This document shows positions 1 to 8,752 of a DNA stretch of 64,000 nucleotides, one piece after another. Source of the DNA: Pseudovibrio zosterae (lineage in GTDB: Bacteria; Pseudomonadota; Alphaproteobacteria; Rhizobiales; Stappiaceae); contig NZ_JAWXVZ010000004.1 of assembly GCF_033843645.1 (NCBI RefSeq), positions 335,953-399,952 on the forward strand, written 5' to 3'. Position 1 is the stretch's first letter. Every line of letters begins with the position of its first letter. A program made the position numbers and the translations under genes. Below the pieces are notes generated by a model. It did no database searches, was not told where the DNA came from, and saw only the letters and a list, made by a program, of their open reading frames with translations.

Positions 1-70
1 ATGTCCAAATTCTGCACGGGTTGTGACACCTGCAAATTTCTCTTCGATCTAGCTTAACAGAATGCCTCAG

Positions 71-1066
71 CTACTGACTAGCTTGGGAAGCTTTAGCATT
101 GATGCGCTGAAGCAAGTCCGCCATCTGCTCGGACCGCCCAGCAAGCTCCTCATACATGGGCTGCACGGCCTCGATGAACGCCTCCTTGTTGACCGAAACA
201 AACTCAACACCAAGCTCAGTCCTAGCTTCTTCGATCACCTTTTCCGTCTGCGCATTATATAAGTCGCGATGATAATCCATCATTTCGCGCGCAGCTTGCC
301 TCAGCGCCTCTTGCTGATCTTCGGGCAACGTGTCCCAAACGCGCGTTGAGATCATCAACACACCCGGAATCATGGTGTGCTCATCCTGCGAATAGACTTT
401 GGCAACCTCCCCATGGCGCACCTCAATCAGCGCCCGCGGGTTGTTCTCGGCACCGTCAACCAGTCCGGTTTGAAGGGCAGAATACAGCTCACCGAACGAG
501 ATCGGCGTAGGTGTCCCGCCCAACAGCTCGACCATCTGAATGGAAGAGGGCGCGGGTTGCACGCGAATCCGCATACCTTCAAGATCTTTCGGAGAGTTGA
601 TCGGGGTATTGGCATAAAATGAGCGGGAACCATCCACCATAAAGGCGAGGCCAATAAAGCCCTTCCCTCTTGATGCCTCAAGGATCCCATCGGCGATATC
701 GCTTGTCAGCACATCATAATAGTGCTGTTCACTCTCAAAGACGTAAGGCAGGTTCATGACCGCGTATGCAGGTTCAAACGCTTCCATTTCTGCGGCGTTG
801 GAGCGGGCCATATCAAGTAACCCCTCCTGCATCAACAAAACGGTTTCCTTCTGCGTACCAAGCTCCCCCTCTGGAAAAACCCGAATGCGCAGATCACCAT
901 CCGTGAGCTCCTTTACGCGATCAGCCAAAAATTCCAGGGAGACATGCGCAGGATTCGCCGTAGGCAAATTGTGGCTCAGCCGCAACAATTTGGTGTTGGC
1001 CGCCACTGAAGAGGCAACCAGACAACTTGAGATGACAAACGAGAGAAGAAAGGGGGTCGCTCGCAT
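71..1066 (-). CDS. dctP: TRAP transporter solute-binding protein (DctP family)
   Basis: Periplasmic receptor of a tripartite ATP-independent periplasmic (TRAP) transporter, which delivers a carboxylated substrate to the DctQ/DctM permease. An Sec-type signal peptide is visible: a hydrophobic stretch at residues 5-20, with likely cleavage after VAA at residue 23. The mature part has the DctP pattern: RLSHNLP near residue 29, a central GSRSFYAN segment, and the conserved MRIRVQ segment around residues 165-170, whose arginine binds the substrate carboxylate in this family. I chose the ATG at 1066 because a GGGAGA ribosome site lies about 9 bases upstream and the signal peptide follows at once; the open frame extends upstream to 1444 but that part has no signal-like character. 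The 331 residues are normal for the family. It diverges from dctQM at 1395. Most TRAP operons carry P, Q and M in one direction, so the pairing with dctQM is an inference from proximity. The substrate is unknown; a uronate is plausible from the neighbours. Confidence 0.9.
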   Translation of the reverse strand: MRATPFLLSFVISSCLVASSVAANTKLLRLSHNLPTANPAHVSLEFLADRVKELTDGDLRIRVFPEGELGTQKETVLLMQEGLLDMARSNAAEMEAFEPAYAVMNLPYVFESEQHYYDVLTSDIADGILEASRGKGFIGLAFMVDGSRSFYANTPINSPKDLEGMRIRVQPAPSSIQMVELLGGTPTPISFGELYSALQTGLVDGAENNPRALIEVRHGEVAKVYSQDEHTMIPGVLMISTRVWDTLPEDQQEALRQAAREMMDYHRDLYNAQTEKVIEEARTELGVEFVSVNKEAFIEAVQPMYEELAGRSEQMADLLQRINAKASQASQ

Positions 1067-1394
1067 TCTTTTTGTTTCTCCCAAGGGGATTTTAGCGCAC
1101 ACACCAGATTTACGCGTTTTTTGCTTGATGATCCACCCAAACCTCACGCAAGGTATATCAGCTTTATACCAAACGGGGCGTATCGGCCAAAAGGGCAAAT
1201 AGGTCGACCAAAATTGCAATCTAAGTGTTCTTGCGGGCTGCCTTTGGGGGGCAAAGTCGCTAGCATTGCGGCAATTCAGTCGAAGTTGAAGGGCAAATTC
1301 GACGACAATCCGGGCACTGGCGCGCAGGTTGAACCCTCCCGATAATTGGCGGACCAATTGTAGCGACACTGCTGAACCCTTCAGTGACAGATGG
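1067..1394. other. Divergent intergenic region between dctP and dctQ
   Basis: No coding signal is seen. The 328 bases hold the control signals of two divergent transcripts. The only structured element I see is the inverted repeat at 1152-1170, listed separately. I could not pick convincing -35/-10 boxes for either direction. Confidence 0.6.
1152..1170. promoter_or_regulatory. Inverted repeat GGTATA-N7-TATACC, possible GntR-type operator
   Basis: A perfect 6-base inverted repeat with a 7-base centre lies 86 bases from the dctP start and 225 bases from dctQ. Symmetric GGTAT/ATACC half sites are typical of GntR/FadR-family regulators, which often control uronate uptake and catabolism (UxuR, ExuR). 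The family assignment is inference; no regulator gene lies beside it in this window. Confidence 0.45.
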
Positions 1395-1919
1395 ATGATC
1401 GAAATGAAATCACTATCGAATATTGTTAATCGCTTACTCAGCACAGTTACGGTTTTCGTTTTTGCTGTGCTTGTTGTTTGTGTTGTGTGGCAGGTTGTGT
1501 CGCGCTTTATCCTTGGTCAGCCCAGCACGGTGACCGATGAGATGGCGCGGTTCATGTTCATGTGGATTGGTTTGATTGGTGCGGCGTATACGCTTGGCCA
1601 GCGCCGCCACCTTGCCATTGACCTTTTGACCGGCTCTCTTGTCGGGCGCACCAAGCTGCTGTCCGACCTGTTCATCACCCTGGCCATTGCCGTGTTCGCC
1701 ATCACCATCATGCTGTATGGCGGCTCCAATCTGGTCACAAAGACCCTCGCCACCGGCCAGCTGTCTCCGGCCCTGCGCATCCCCATGGGCTACATCTACG
1801 CAGCCATTCCGTTCTCCGGAGCCGTGATCCTGTTTTACTGCGTGGAATTCGCAATCGGTCTGATCAACGGCACCGGCACCGGGCCAAACGATCAACCCGT
1901 CGAAGACGCCGCTGAATAG
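1395..1919 (+). CDS. dctQ: TRAP transporter small permease (DctQ family)
   Basis: Small integral membrane subunit of a TRAP transporter, working with the large permease DctM at 1941. The 174 residues show four hydrophobic helices, the DctQ topology: about residues 12-32, 48-66 (FMFMWIGLIGAAYTLG), 88-108 and 130-150. The family hallmark WQVVSRF and the nearby TDEMARFMFMWIG stretch are present. The start could be the ATG at 1395 or at 1404; neither has a strong ribosome site, and the open frame reaches back to 1329 without plausible sequence. It is followed after 21 bases by dctM and forms the head of an operon that continues into the GH31, uxuB and uxaC genes, so its substrate is probably a uronate or uronate-containing saccharide. 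Clear family assignment; substrate inferred. Confidence 0.9.
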   Translation: MIEMKSLSNIVNRLLSTVTVFVFAVLVVCVVWQVVSRFILGQPSTVTDEMARFMFMWIGLIGAAYTLGQRRHLAIDLLTGSLVGRTKLLSDLFITLAIAVFAITIMLYGGSNLVTKTLATGQLSPALRIPMGYIYAAIPFSGAVILFYCVEFAIGLINGTGTGPNDQPVEDAAE

Positions 1920-1940
1920 CAGAGAGTTAGAGAGATCCCC

Positions 1941-3248
1941 ATGGAACTGCAAAGCGCACTTATCCTGTTTGGCGTATTCGCCGTGCTGGTGACCTTCGGC
2001 GTGCCGATTTCCTTTGCCATCGGCTTGGCAACCGTCACCTGCATCACCGTTCTCATGTCCTTCGACCAAGCCGTGTTCGTGGTGGCACAGCGCATGGCCA
2101 CCGGTCTGGACAGCTTCACCCTTCTGGCCATTCCGTTCTTCATTCTGGCTGGCAACGTCATGAACCGGGGCGGCATCGCAGCCCGCATGATCGAGCTTGC
2201 CAAGGTTCTGGGCGGCCGCCTGCCGGGCGCACTGGCCCACTGTAACGTGCTGGCCAACATGCTGTTTGGCGCCATCTCCGGTTCGGCCGTGGCATCGGCT
2301 GCTGCGGTCGGCGGCATCATGTCCCCGCTGCAGAAAAAGGAAGGCTACGACCCGGCTTATTCCGCAGCCGTCAACGCCGCTTCTTGCCCAACCGGCATGC
2401 TCATTCCGCCATCCTCCACCTTGATCGTCTACTCCCTGATCTCAGGCGGCACCTCTGTGGCCACCCTGTTTGTGGCGGGCTACATTCCCGGCATTCTCAT
2501 GGGGCTTGGCGTGATGGTCGTGGCCGGCATCATTGCCGCCAAACGCGGCTATCCCATCATCCCCATGCCGCCCATGAAGGAAGTGCTCTACAAGACCCTC
2601 GACGCCATCTTGCCCCTGATGCTCATTGTCATCATCATGGGCGGCATCATCGGCGGCATCTTCACCGCAACGGAAGCCTCCGCGGTGGCCGTGGTCTACT
2701 CGCTCGTACTTGCGGTGTTCATCTACCGGGAAGTGAAAATCACCGATCTGCCAAGCGTGATCCTGGAATCGGCCATCACCTCTTCCATCGTGCTGCTGCT
2801 GATCGGCTGTTCCATCGGCATGTCCTGGGCCATGGCGTTCTCCGACATTCCTTACGCCATCGCCGATGCGCTGGCCAATGTCTCCCAGAACCCGCTGATC
2901 ATCATGCTGGTCATCAACCTGTGCCTGCTGGTCATCGGCACCTTCATGGACATGACCCCAGCACTCTTGATCTTCACGCCAATCTTCCTGCCGGTGGCAA
3001 CCGAGCTCGGCATGGACCCGGTCCACTTCGGCATCATGATGACCTACAACCTGTGTATCGGCATCATCACGCCGCCGGTGGGCAGCGCCCTGTTCATCTC
3101 ATGCTCCGTGGGCAAGGTCGCCATCAAGGACATCATCAAGCCGATGCTCCCGTTCTACGTGGCCGTGATTTCAATCCTCATGCTCGTCACATTCGTCCCG
3201 GAAATCAGCCTGTTCCTGCCACGGGTAATCCTCGGATACGGAGGGTAA
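1941..3248 (+). CDS. dctM: TRAP transporter large permease (DctM family)
   Basis: Transport subunit of the TRAP system, moving substrate across the inner membrane using an ion gradient. The 435-residue protein is almost entirely hydrophobic with about 12 helices. It shows the DctM signatures: GVPISFAIGLA near residue 17, PFFILAGNVMNRGGIA near residues 64-79, ISGSAVASAAAVGGIM near residues 111-126, and PPVGSALFI in the C-terminal half. Length is typical. The ATG follows a GAGAG ribosome site after a 21-base gap from dctQ. The GH31 gene starts 4 bases after the stop, with its ribosome site GGAGGG formed by the end of this gene, which points to translational coupling. Confidence 0.93.
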   Translation: MELQSALILFGVFAVLVTFGVPISFAIGLATVTCITVLMSFDQAVFVVAQRMATGLDSFTLLAIPFFILAGNVMNRGGIAARMIELAKVLGGRLPGALAHCNVLANMLFGAISGSAVASAAAVGGIMSPLQKKEGYDPAYSAAVNAASCPTGMLIPPSSTLIVYSLISGGTSVATLFVAGYIPGILMGLGVMVVAGIIAAKRGYPIIPMPPMKEVLYKTLDAILPLMLIVIIMGGIIGGIFTATEASAVAVVYSLVLAVFIYREVKITDLPSVILESAITSSIVLLLIGCSIGMSWAMAFSDIPYAIADALANVSQNPLIIMLVINLCLLVIGTFMDMTPALLIFTPIFLPVATELGMDPVHFGIMMTYNLCIGIITPPVGSALFISCSVGKVAIKDIIKPMLPFYVAVISILMLVTFVPEISLFLPRVILGYGG

Positions 3249-3252
3249 AAAA

Positions 3253-5652
3253 ATGAAAGCACTGAAGCACTGGTCTCCTCTCTCCACCGATGGCAACCGC
3301 GTCGACCTTGAAGTCGACGGCCGCCACCTGTTCTCCATCTTTGTTCTGGAAGACGACGTTGTCCGCGTCCTGCTTCAGAACAACAAGGAACTGCGTCAGG
3401 GCCGCACCTGGTCCATTCAGCCCCACGGGACAACCGTTCCGTGGGAGGGACGGTCACGGCTTTCAACTGAAGGCTTCTCGCTTCCGCAGTTCAAACAGGA
3501 AGTGAGCGACGACAAACTGGTCATCGAAACCGCCAAACTTCGCGTCACTGTGGTGACACCGCTCGCACTGATCTGGGATGCGAAGGACGAAAACGGCGAG
3601 TGGATCAACATCGCAGCGGACCGTCCAACGCATGCATACATGCTTGGCCTGCGCGATAACAAAAACTCCCACTTCCTGCGCCGGCACAAGAGTGACCGGT
3701 ACTACGGACTGGGAGAAAAAGCAGGCAATCTGCAACGGAACGGTCGTCGCTATGAAATGCGCAACCTCGACGCCATGGGGTATGACGCTGAGACAACAGA
3801 TCCGCTCTACAAGCACCTGCCCTTCACCATAACCAAGAGTGAAAGCGGCATCGCCTACGGTGTGTTCTACGACAATCTGGCCACATGCTGGTTCGATCTC
3901 GGCAACGAGCTAGACAACTACCATGTCGCTTACCGCGCCTACCGCTGTGAAGACGGGGATCTGGACTACTACTTCACCCTCGGTCCGACCATTAAAGAGG
4001 TCACAAAGGCGCAAGTGCGTCTGACCGGTAAGACAGCATTCCCACCGAAGTGGTCTTTGGGCTATTCCGGCTCGACCATGTCTTACACCGACGCTCCCAA
4101 TGCGCAGGAGCAACTTGAAGGCTTTATCGATCTGGTCGAAGAGCACGCTATTCCATGCGACAGCTTCCAGCTCTCCTCCGGCTATACTTCCATCGGCAAC
4201 CTGCGCTACGTCTTCAACTGGAACTACGACAAGATCCCTGATCCAAAGGGAATGACCGACAAGTTCCTCAAGGCGGGCATAAATCTGGCGGCCAATATCA
4301 AGCCATGCCTGCTGACCAGCCATCCAGCCTACGAGGATCTGGCCAAGCGGGGCCTGTTCATCAAGGACAGTGAAGCCGACCAGCCCGAAATCTCTCTCTA
4401 TTGGGACTCTGACGGCTCGCATCTGGACTTCACCAAACAGGAAACCATTGATTGGTGGAAACAGAACGTCACCGATCAATTGTTGGCGCGTGGCATTGGA
4501 TCCACCTGGAACGACAACAACGAGTATGAAATCTGGGACTTCAAGGCGCAATGCGATGGATTTGGCGAACCAATAGACGTTGGCCTTATTCGCCCGCTGT
4601 TCTCCTTGCTCATGATGCGTGCATCAGAAGAAGCTCAGTTGGAGTTTGCGCCAGCAGAACGTCCATACCTGATCTCAAGAAGCGGGTGCCCAGGCCTTCA
4701 GCGCCACGTTCAAACGTGGACCGGCGACAACCGCACCGCCTGGAACAATCTGAAGTACAACGTGAAAATGGGCCTCGGCCTGTCCATGTCAGGCATCTAC
4801 AACATCGGCCATGATGTTGGTGGCTTTTCTGGCGACCGCCCGGATCCGGAACTGTTTGTGCGCTGGGTTCAGAACGGTGTCATGCATCCGCGCTTCACCA
4901 TTCACTCCTGGAACGACGACCATACGGTGAACGAAGCTTGGATGTATCCGGAAGTCACGCCGATGATCCGTGCGGCCATGCAGCTACGTCAGCAACTCCT
5001 GCCCTACTTCTACACCCTGCTATGGCGCGCCCACGTAAATGATGAACCCATGATCCGACCTACTTTGATGGATCATGAAGACGACACCAACACCTTTGCG
5101 GAGAATGATGACTTCATGCTCGGCGACGACATTCTGGTGGCTTCTGTCGTCGAAGAAAGAGCGCGCACCCGTGAAGTTTACCTGCCAAACAATGGTACTG
5201 GTTGGTATGAGTTTGACACTGGTATCTACCACGCCGGTGGTCAAACCATAACAGTTGACGCCCCTCTTGAGCGTCTGCCACTGTTTGTCCGCGCAGGAAC
5301 GGTAATTCCGCTGGCAAACGCATTTGCCAAGAACACAACAGAATGCCACGTGGAAGAGCTGGCCGTATTCCCGTTCCAGGGAACTGGCACACGCACCACA
5401 ACCGTCTTTGAAGACGATGGCATCAGCCATCAATGGGAACAGGGAGAGCACTCCACTCTCGAAATACATTTGACCGGAAAATCATCCGGCAATGAGCTCG
5501 TCGTGAAACGGTCGGGCACCCTCGAGCCCGGCGAACGACAGATCACAGTCAGTGTTGCAGGACTTGGCACCAATGGATTGGATATTCCCCTGTCAATGAA
5601 CGGGGAAACTTTGCCAAGCGCATCCATGGCTTTTGCCCTCAGCGAATTTTAA
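3253..5652 (+). CDS. Glycoside hydrolase family 31 (alpha-glucosidase/alpha-xylosidase type)
   Basis: Cytoplasmic retaining alpha-glycosidase. The 799 residues follow the GH31 order: an N-terminal beta-sandwich (about 1-240), a (beta/alpha)8 barrel beginning near FPPKWSLGYSGS, and C-terminal beta domains. The catalytic nucleophile should be Asp421 in WNDNNE and the acid/base Asp492 in TWTGDNRTAW, both in the expected motifs. Other GH31 marks are KAGINLAANIKP, LISRSG and HDVGGFSG. There is no signal peptide, so it acts on imported saccharides. It sits between TRAP permease genes and uxuB/uxaC, which suggests that it releases a uronic acid or its partner sugar from an alpha-linked disaccharide; that specificity is inference, as most characterised GH31 enzymes act on alpha-glucosides or alpha-xylosides. 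I see no sulfoquinovosidase-type QQWR motif. The start is fixed by GGAGGG seven bases upstream. Confidence 0.9.
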   Translation: MKALKHWSPLSTDGNRVDLEVDGRHLFSIFVLEDDVVRVLLQNNKELRQGRTWSIQPHGTTVPWEGRSRLSTEGFSLPQFKQEVSDDKLVIETAKLRVTVVTPLALIWDAKDENGEWINIAADRPTHAYMLGLRDNKNSHFLRRHKSDRYYGLGEKAGNLQRNGRRYEMRNLDAMGYDAETTDPLYKHLPFTITKSESGIAYGVFYDNLATCWFDLGNELDNYHVAYRAYRCEDGDLDYYFTLGPTIKEVTKAQVRLTGKTAFPPKWSLGYSGSTMSYTDAPNAQEQLEGFIDLVEEHAIPCDSFQLSSGYTSIGNLRYVFNWNYDKIPDPKGMTDKFLKAGINLAANIKPCLLTSHPAYEDLAKRGLFIKDSEADQPEISLYWDSDGSHLDFTKQETIDWWKQNVTDQLLARGIGSTWNDNNEYEIWDFKAQCDGFGEPIDVGLIRPLFSLLMMRASEEAQLEFAPAERPYLISRSGCPGLQRHVQTWTGDNRTAWNNLKYNVKMGLGLSMSGIYNIGHDVGGFSGDRPDPELFVRWVQNGVMHPRFTIHSWNDDHTVNEAWMYPEVTPMIRAAMQLRQQLLPYFYTLLWRAHVNDEPMIRPTLMDHEDDTNTFAENDDFMLGDDILVASVVEERARTREVYLPNNGTGWYEFDTGIYHAGGQTITVDAPLERLPLFVRAGTVIPLANAFAKNTTECHVEELAVFPFQGTGTRTTTVFEDDGISHQWEQGEHSTLEIHLTGKSSGNELVVKRSGTLEPGERQITVSVAGLGTNGLDIPLSMNGETLPSASMAFALSEF

Positions 5653-5665
5653 AGGTTGATCACCA

Positions 5666-7144
5666 ATGGGAACAGAATTCAAAGCTCTCGATTTGAACAC
5701 GCTACCAAGCAGTGTCGAACGGCCAGCCTATGACCGCTCCAAGCTGAAGGCACGCGTTGCACACATTGGCTTTGGCGCCTTTGCCCGGGCTCACATTGCA
5801 ATGCACCTGCATGAAACACTCGTTGCCAGTGGCGACGACTGGGGCATGCGAGTGATTGAACTGTTCGGCACACCGGACTTGTTCAACATGCTGGACGAAA
5901 ATCAACGCCTCTACACACTTGTTGAGACCAGCGACGAAGGCAAATCCACCCGCCTTCTTGGCGCTGTGTGCGAAACTCAGCACGTTGCGCGGGATGGCAT
6001 TCAGGCCATCATCGATGGTCTCGCAGAAGAAGACCTCAAAGTGATCTCAATGACGATCACGGAGAAAGGCTACTGCGTCAAGAATGAGCATCTGGACACG
6101 GACAACCCGATGATCCAGCATGACCTTGAAAACCTCAGCACCCCGAAGACCGCAATCGGCCTTATCGTTGCAGCTCTCGCTAAACGGCGCGAACTGGGAA
6201 TTGGGGCAGTCACCGTGATGTCCTGCGATAACCTGCCCCACAACGGGCATTTGACCAGCATTGCCGTTCAGGAATTTGCAGCCAAAGTGGATCCGGACCT
6301 CGCCACCTGGGTGAAGGAAAACGTCTCCTTCCCGTCCACAATGGTCGACCGCATCGTACCGGCGCTGACAGATGAGTCCTGCGATATCGTCCGCGCAGAG
6401 CTAGGCGGTCAGGCTGACCCGAACTGCATCGTTTGCGAACCGTTCCGCCAGTGGGTCATTGAAGACAACTTCAAGGTTGGCCGCCCGAAATGGGAGCTGG
6501 CCGGAGCGCAGCTTGTTGCCGATGTTGAGCCGTTTGAAGAAATGAAGCTGCGTACGCTGAATGGATCGCACTCCTTCTTGGCCTACCTTGGCTTCCTCGC
6601 TGGTAAGGAAACCATTGCCGATTGCGCGGCAGATCCTGTGTTCTATGCAGAAGCTCGCAAACTCATGGTTGATGAACAGCGCCCAACCCTGAACGTACCG
6701 GGTGATGTGGACCTTGTTGCGTATGCAGACATGCTCTTGAAGCGTTACTCCAACTCTCAACTGAAGCACCGCACCTGGCAGATTGCAGCAGACGGCACCC
6801 AGAAAATGCCTCAGCGCTGGTTGAACTCAGTCCGCTATCACCTTCAGCATGGAACAGATCATCGCCACCTGATCCTCGGCATCGGCGGCTGGATGAACTA
6901 CATCAAAGGCAAGCGGGGTGAGGAAACCTTTGAGGTCGTGGACCCAATGAAAGATGTCCTCGCCGAGATCGTGTCAAAATATGGCGACGATCGCGAAGCG
7001 TATGTGAATGCCCTTCTGGCACTGGATGCAGTCTTCCCGGCTGATCTTGTGGCCAACGAGCAGTTCACTCAATCTGTCCACGCAGCCTATGCTGAAGTAG
7101 CTGACAAGGGCGCAGGTCAAGCCGTCGCCGACCTTGCCAACTAG
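5666..7144 (+). CDS. uxuB: Fructuronate reductase / mannitol dehydrogenase family
   Basis: NAD-dependent reduction of D-fructuronate to D-mannonate, the second step of glucuronate catabolism. The 492 residues match the long-chain mannitol dehydrogenase family. An N-terminal Rossmann segment (AHIGFGAFARAHIA, about residues 32-45) is followed by the family signatures SMTITEKGY, MSCDNLPHNG and LRTLNGSHSFLAYLG, the last two containing residues conserved around the active site. The gene starts 13 bases after the GH31 gene and is followed by uxaC, whose product is its substrate, which favours fructuronate reductase over mannitol or tagaturonate oxidoreductases. Paralogues with other polyol substrates exist, so the exact substrate is inferred from context. 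Confidence 0.85.
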   Translation: MGTEFKALDLNTLPSSVERPAYDRSKLKARVAHIGFGAFARAHIAMHLHETLVASGDDWGMRVIELFGTPDLFNMLDENQRLYTLVETSDEGKSTRLLGAVCETQHVARDGIQAIIDGLAEEDLKVISMTITEKGYCVKNEHLDTDNPMIQHDLENLSTPKTAIGLIVAALAKRRELGIGAVTVMSCDNLPHNGHLTSIAVQEFAAKVDPDLATWVKENVSFPSTMVDRIVPALTDESCDIVRAELGGQADPNCIVCEPFRQWVIEDNFKVGRPKWELAGAQLVADVEPFEEMKLRTLNGSHSFLAYLGFLAGKETIADCAADPVFYAEARKLMVDEQRPTLNVPGDVDLVAYADMLLKRYSNSQLKHRTWQIAADGTQKMPQRWLNSVRYHLQHGTDHRHLILGIGGWMNYIKGKRGEETFEVVDPMKDVLAEIVSKYGDDREAYVNALLALDAVFPADLVANEQFTQSVHAAYAEVADKGAGQAVADLAN

Positions 7145-7171
7145 ACAGGTCCCAATCATCAGGACCTCTGC

Positions 7172-7212
7172 GACCGGCCACGATTTGCTACAGGCGACAG
7201 ATCGGGCCGGTC
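7172..7212 (+). promoter_or_regulatory. Inverted repeat between uxuB and uxaC
   Basis: A perfect 8-base inverted repeat, GACCGGCC at 7172-7179 and GGCCGGTC at 7205-7212, flanks a 25-base loop in the 138-base gap between the two genes. It lacks a T tract and so is more likely an RNA processing/stability element or an operator than a terminator. Confidence 0.4.
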
Positions 7213-7282
7213 AGCTTCCTTCATCACACATTCAAGATGCAGGCCGCCGCCGTATCTTAAGAAAATAGAAGGCCAGATCGTT

Positions 7283-8695
7283 ATGCAGCCATTCCTAGGA
7301 AAAGACTTCCTGCTTGAAACAGAAGCGGCTCAGAAGCTTTATCATGAATATGCGGCAGACATGCCGATCGTTGACTACCATAACCACCTCGACCCGAAGG
7401 CGATTGCCGAGAACCAGCAGTTTGAAGATATTGGCAGCACCTGGCTTGCAGGGGATCACTACAAGTGGCGTGCCATGCGTTGGGCCGGTGTGAATGAGCG
7501 CTTCATCACAGGAACCGAAACAACGTTTCGCGACAAGTTCAATGCCTATGCTGAGGTGATGCCAAAGTTTATTGGCAACCCGCTTTATCACTGGTCCCAT
7601 TTGGAAATGTACCGCTACTTCGGCCTCGAAGGCACGGTTCTGTCTTCAAAGACGGCTGACCATGTTTGGGAGGCTTGTAACGCCAAATTGGCCAAGCCGG
7701 AGTTCGGCGCGCGCGGCCTTCTGGAAATGCAGAAGGTAGTCATGCTCGGCACCACGGACGACCCGGCTGACGACCTGCGTTATCACAAGCAGATCGCCGA
7801 GGACGCCAACATTTCCATGAAGGTGCGTCCAACCTTCCGCCCAGACAACGCATTCAAGATCAACAAGCCAGCTTTCCCGGGTTATATCGAACGCCTCGGC
7901 GGTGTTGTAGGTTTCGAAATCTCTTCCTACGAGAAGCTTCTTGAAGCACTCAAGCTGCGTCTTGATCATTTCGATGCGCACGGCTGCCGCGCCGCAGACC
8001 ATGGCCTCGATTGCATGTTGTTCTCGCCAGTTCCAGGTTCCGCCGAGTTGGAGCGTATTTTCAAGCTCGGCCTCGATGCTGAGAGCCTGAACCTTGACGA
8101 CATCACCGCATTCCAGTCTGCCGTGCAGGTGTTCCTTGGCAAGGAATACGCCAGACGCGGTTGGGTAATGCAGATCCACGTGGGGGCAACTCGCAACAAT
8201 CGCACCCGCCTGTTCAGGGCACTTGGTCCAGATGTAGGCGTTGATGGCATCGATGACCGCGAGCTGGCAAATCCACTGAACCAGTTCCTTGACACACTGG
8301 ATCAGGAAGACCTGCTGCCACGCACCGTCCTGTACAGCCTAGACCCAACCAAGAACGAAGTTGTCGTTACGACCGCAGGCAATTTCCAGGATGGCTCTAT
8401 CGGCGGCAAGGTACAGGCAGGCACAGGCTGGTGGCACAATGACCAGCTCGACGGCATGGAACGCCAGATGACACAGCTGGCACAGATGGGTCTTCTCTCC
8501 CAGTTCTTGGGCATGTTGACTGACAGCCGCTCGTTCCTGTCTTTCCCGCGCCACGAATACTTCCGTCGTCTACTCTGTAAGATGGTGGGAGAATGGATGG
8601 CAAAGGGCCATATTCCTGCTGATTTTGATCTGGCAGGCGGCATCATTCAGGACATTTGCTACCGCAACGCAGCTAAGTGGTTCCTCGAAGATTAA
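7283..8695 (+). CDS. uxaC: Glucuronate isomerase
   Basis: Isomerises D-glucuronate to D-fructuronate (or galacturonate to tagaturonate), the entry step of hexuronate catabolism in the cytoplasm. The 470 residues have the UxaC pattern: a metal-site HxH in VDYHNHLDP (His33, His35), FRPDNAFKI in the middle, MQIHVGATRNN, and the C-terminal LTDSRSFLSFPRHEYFRR, all typical of this branch of the amidohydrolase superfamily. A GAAGG ribosome site precedes the ATG. It is the last gene of the dctQM-GH31-uxuB-uxaC operon and is followed by a strong hairpin terminator. Mannonate dehydratase (uxuA), the next enzyme, is absent from the window. Confidence 0.95.
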   Translation: MQPFLGKDFLLETEAAQKLYHEYAADMPIVDYHNHLDPKAIAENQQFEDIGSTWLAGDHYKWRAMRWAGVNERFITGTETTFRDKFNAYAEVMPKFIGNPLYHWSHLEMYRYFGLEGTVLSSKTADHVWEACNAKLAKPEFGARGLLEMQKVVMLGTTDDPADDLRYHKQIAEDANISMKVRPTFRPDNAFKINKPAFPGYIERLGGVVGFEISSYEKLLEALKLRLDHFDAHGCRAADHGLDCMLFSPVPGSAELERIFKLGLDAESLNLDDITAFQSAVQVFLGKEYARRGWVMQIHVGATRNNRTRLFRALGPDVGVDGIDDRELANPLNQFLDTLDQEDLLPRTVLYSLDPTKNEVVVTTAGNFQDGSIGGKVQAGTGWWHNDQLDGMERQMTQLAQMGLLSQFLGMLTDSRSFLSFPRHEYFRRLLCKMVGEWMAKGHIPADFDLAGGIIQDICYRNAAKWFLED

Positions 8696-8718
8696 GACTT
8701 GGATGCATTGGTAATAAG

Positions 8719-8752
8719 AAGCCCCGCAGAAATTCTGCGGGGCTTTGTTTTT
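8719..8752 (+). terminator. Rho-independent terminator after uxaC
   Basis: An 11-base stem (AAGCCCCGCAG / CTGCGGGGCTT) with a short AATT-centred loop is followed by TGTTTTT. It closes the plus-strand operon and abuts the stop codon of the convergent acyl-CoA ligase gene. Confidence 0.92.

Noticed and set aside
1..57. An 18-codon frame at the very start with a C-x2-C-x2-C pattern
   Set aside because: Too short, begins exactly at the artificial window edge, and has no visible ribosome site or neighbour that supports it.
1434..2240. A 268-residue minus-strand frame opposite dctQ and dctM
   Set aside because: It is antisense to clear membrane-protein genes, has His/Gln/Gly-rich nonsense composition, and has no ribosome site.
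2384..3256. A 290-residue plus-strand frame inside dctM
   Set aside because: Out-of-frame shadow with His/Arg-rich composition; dctM itself has unmistakable family motifs.
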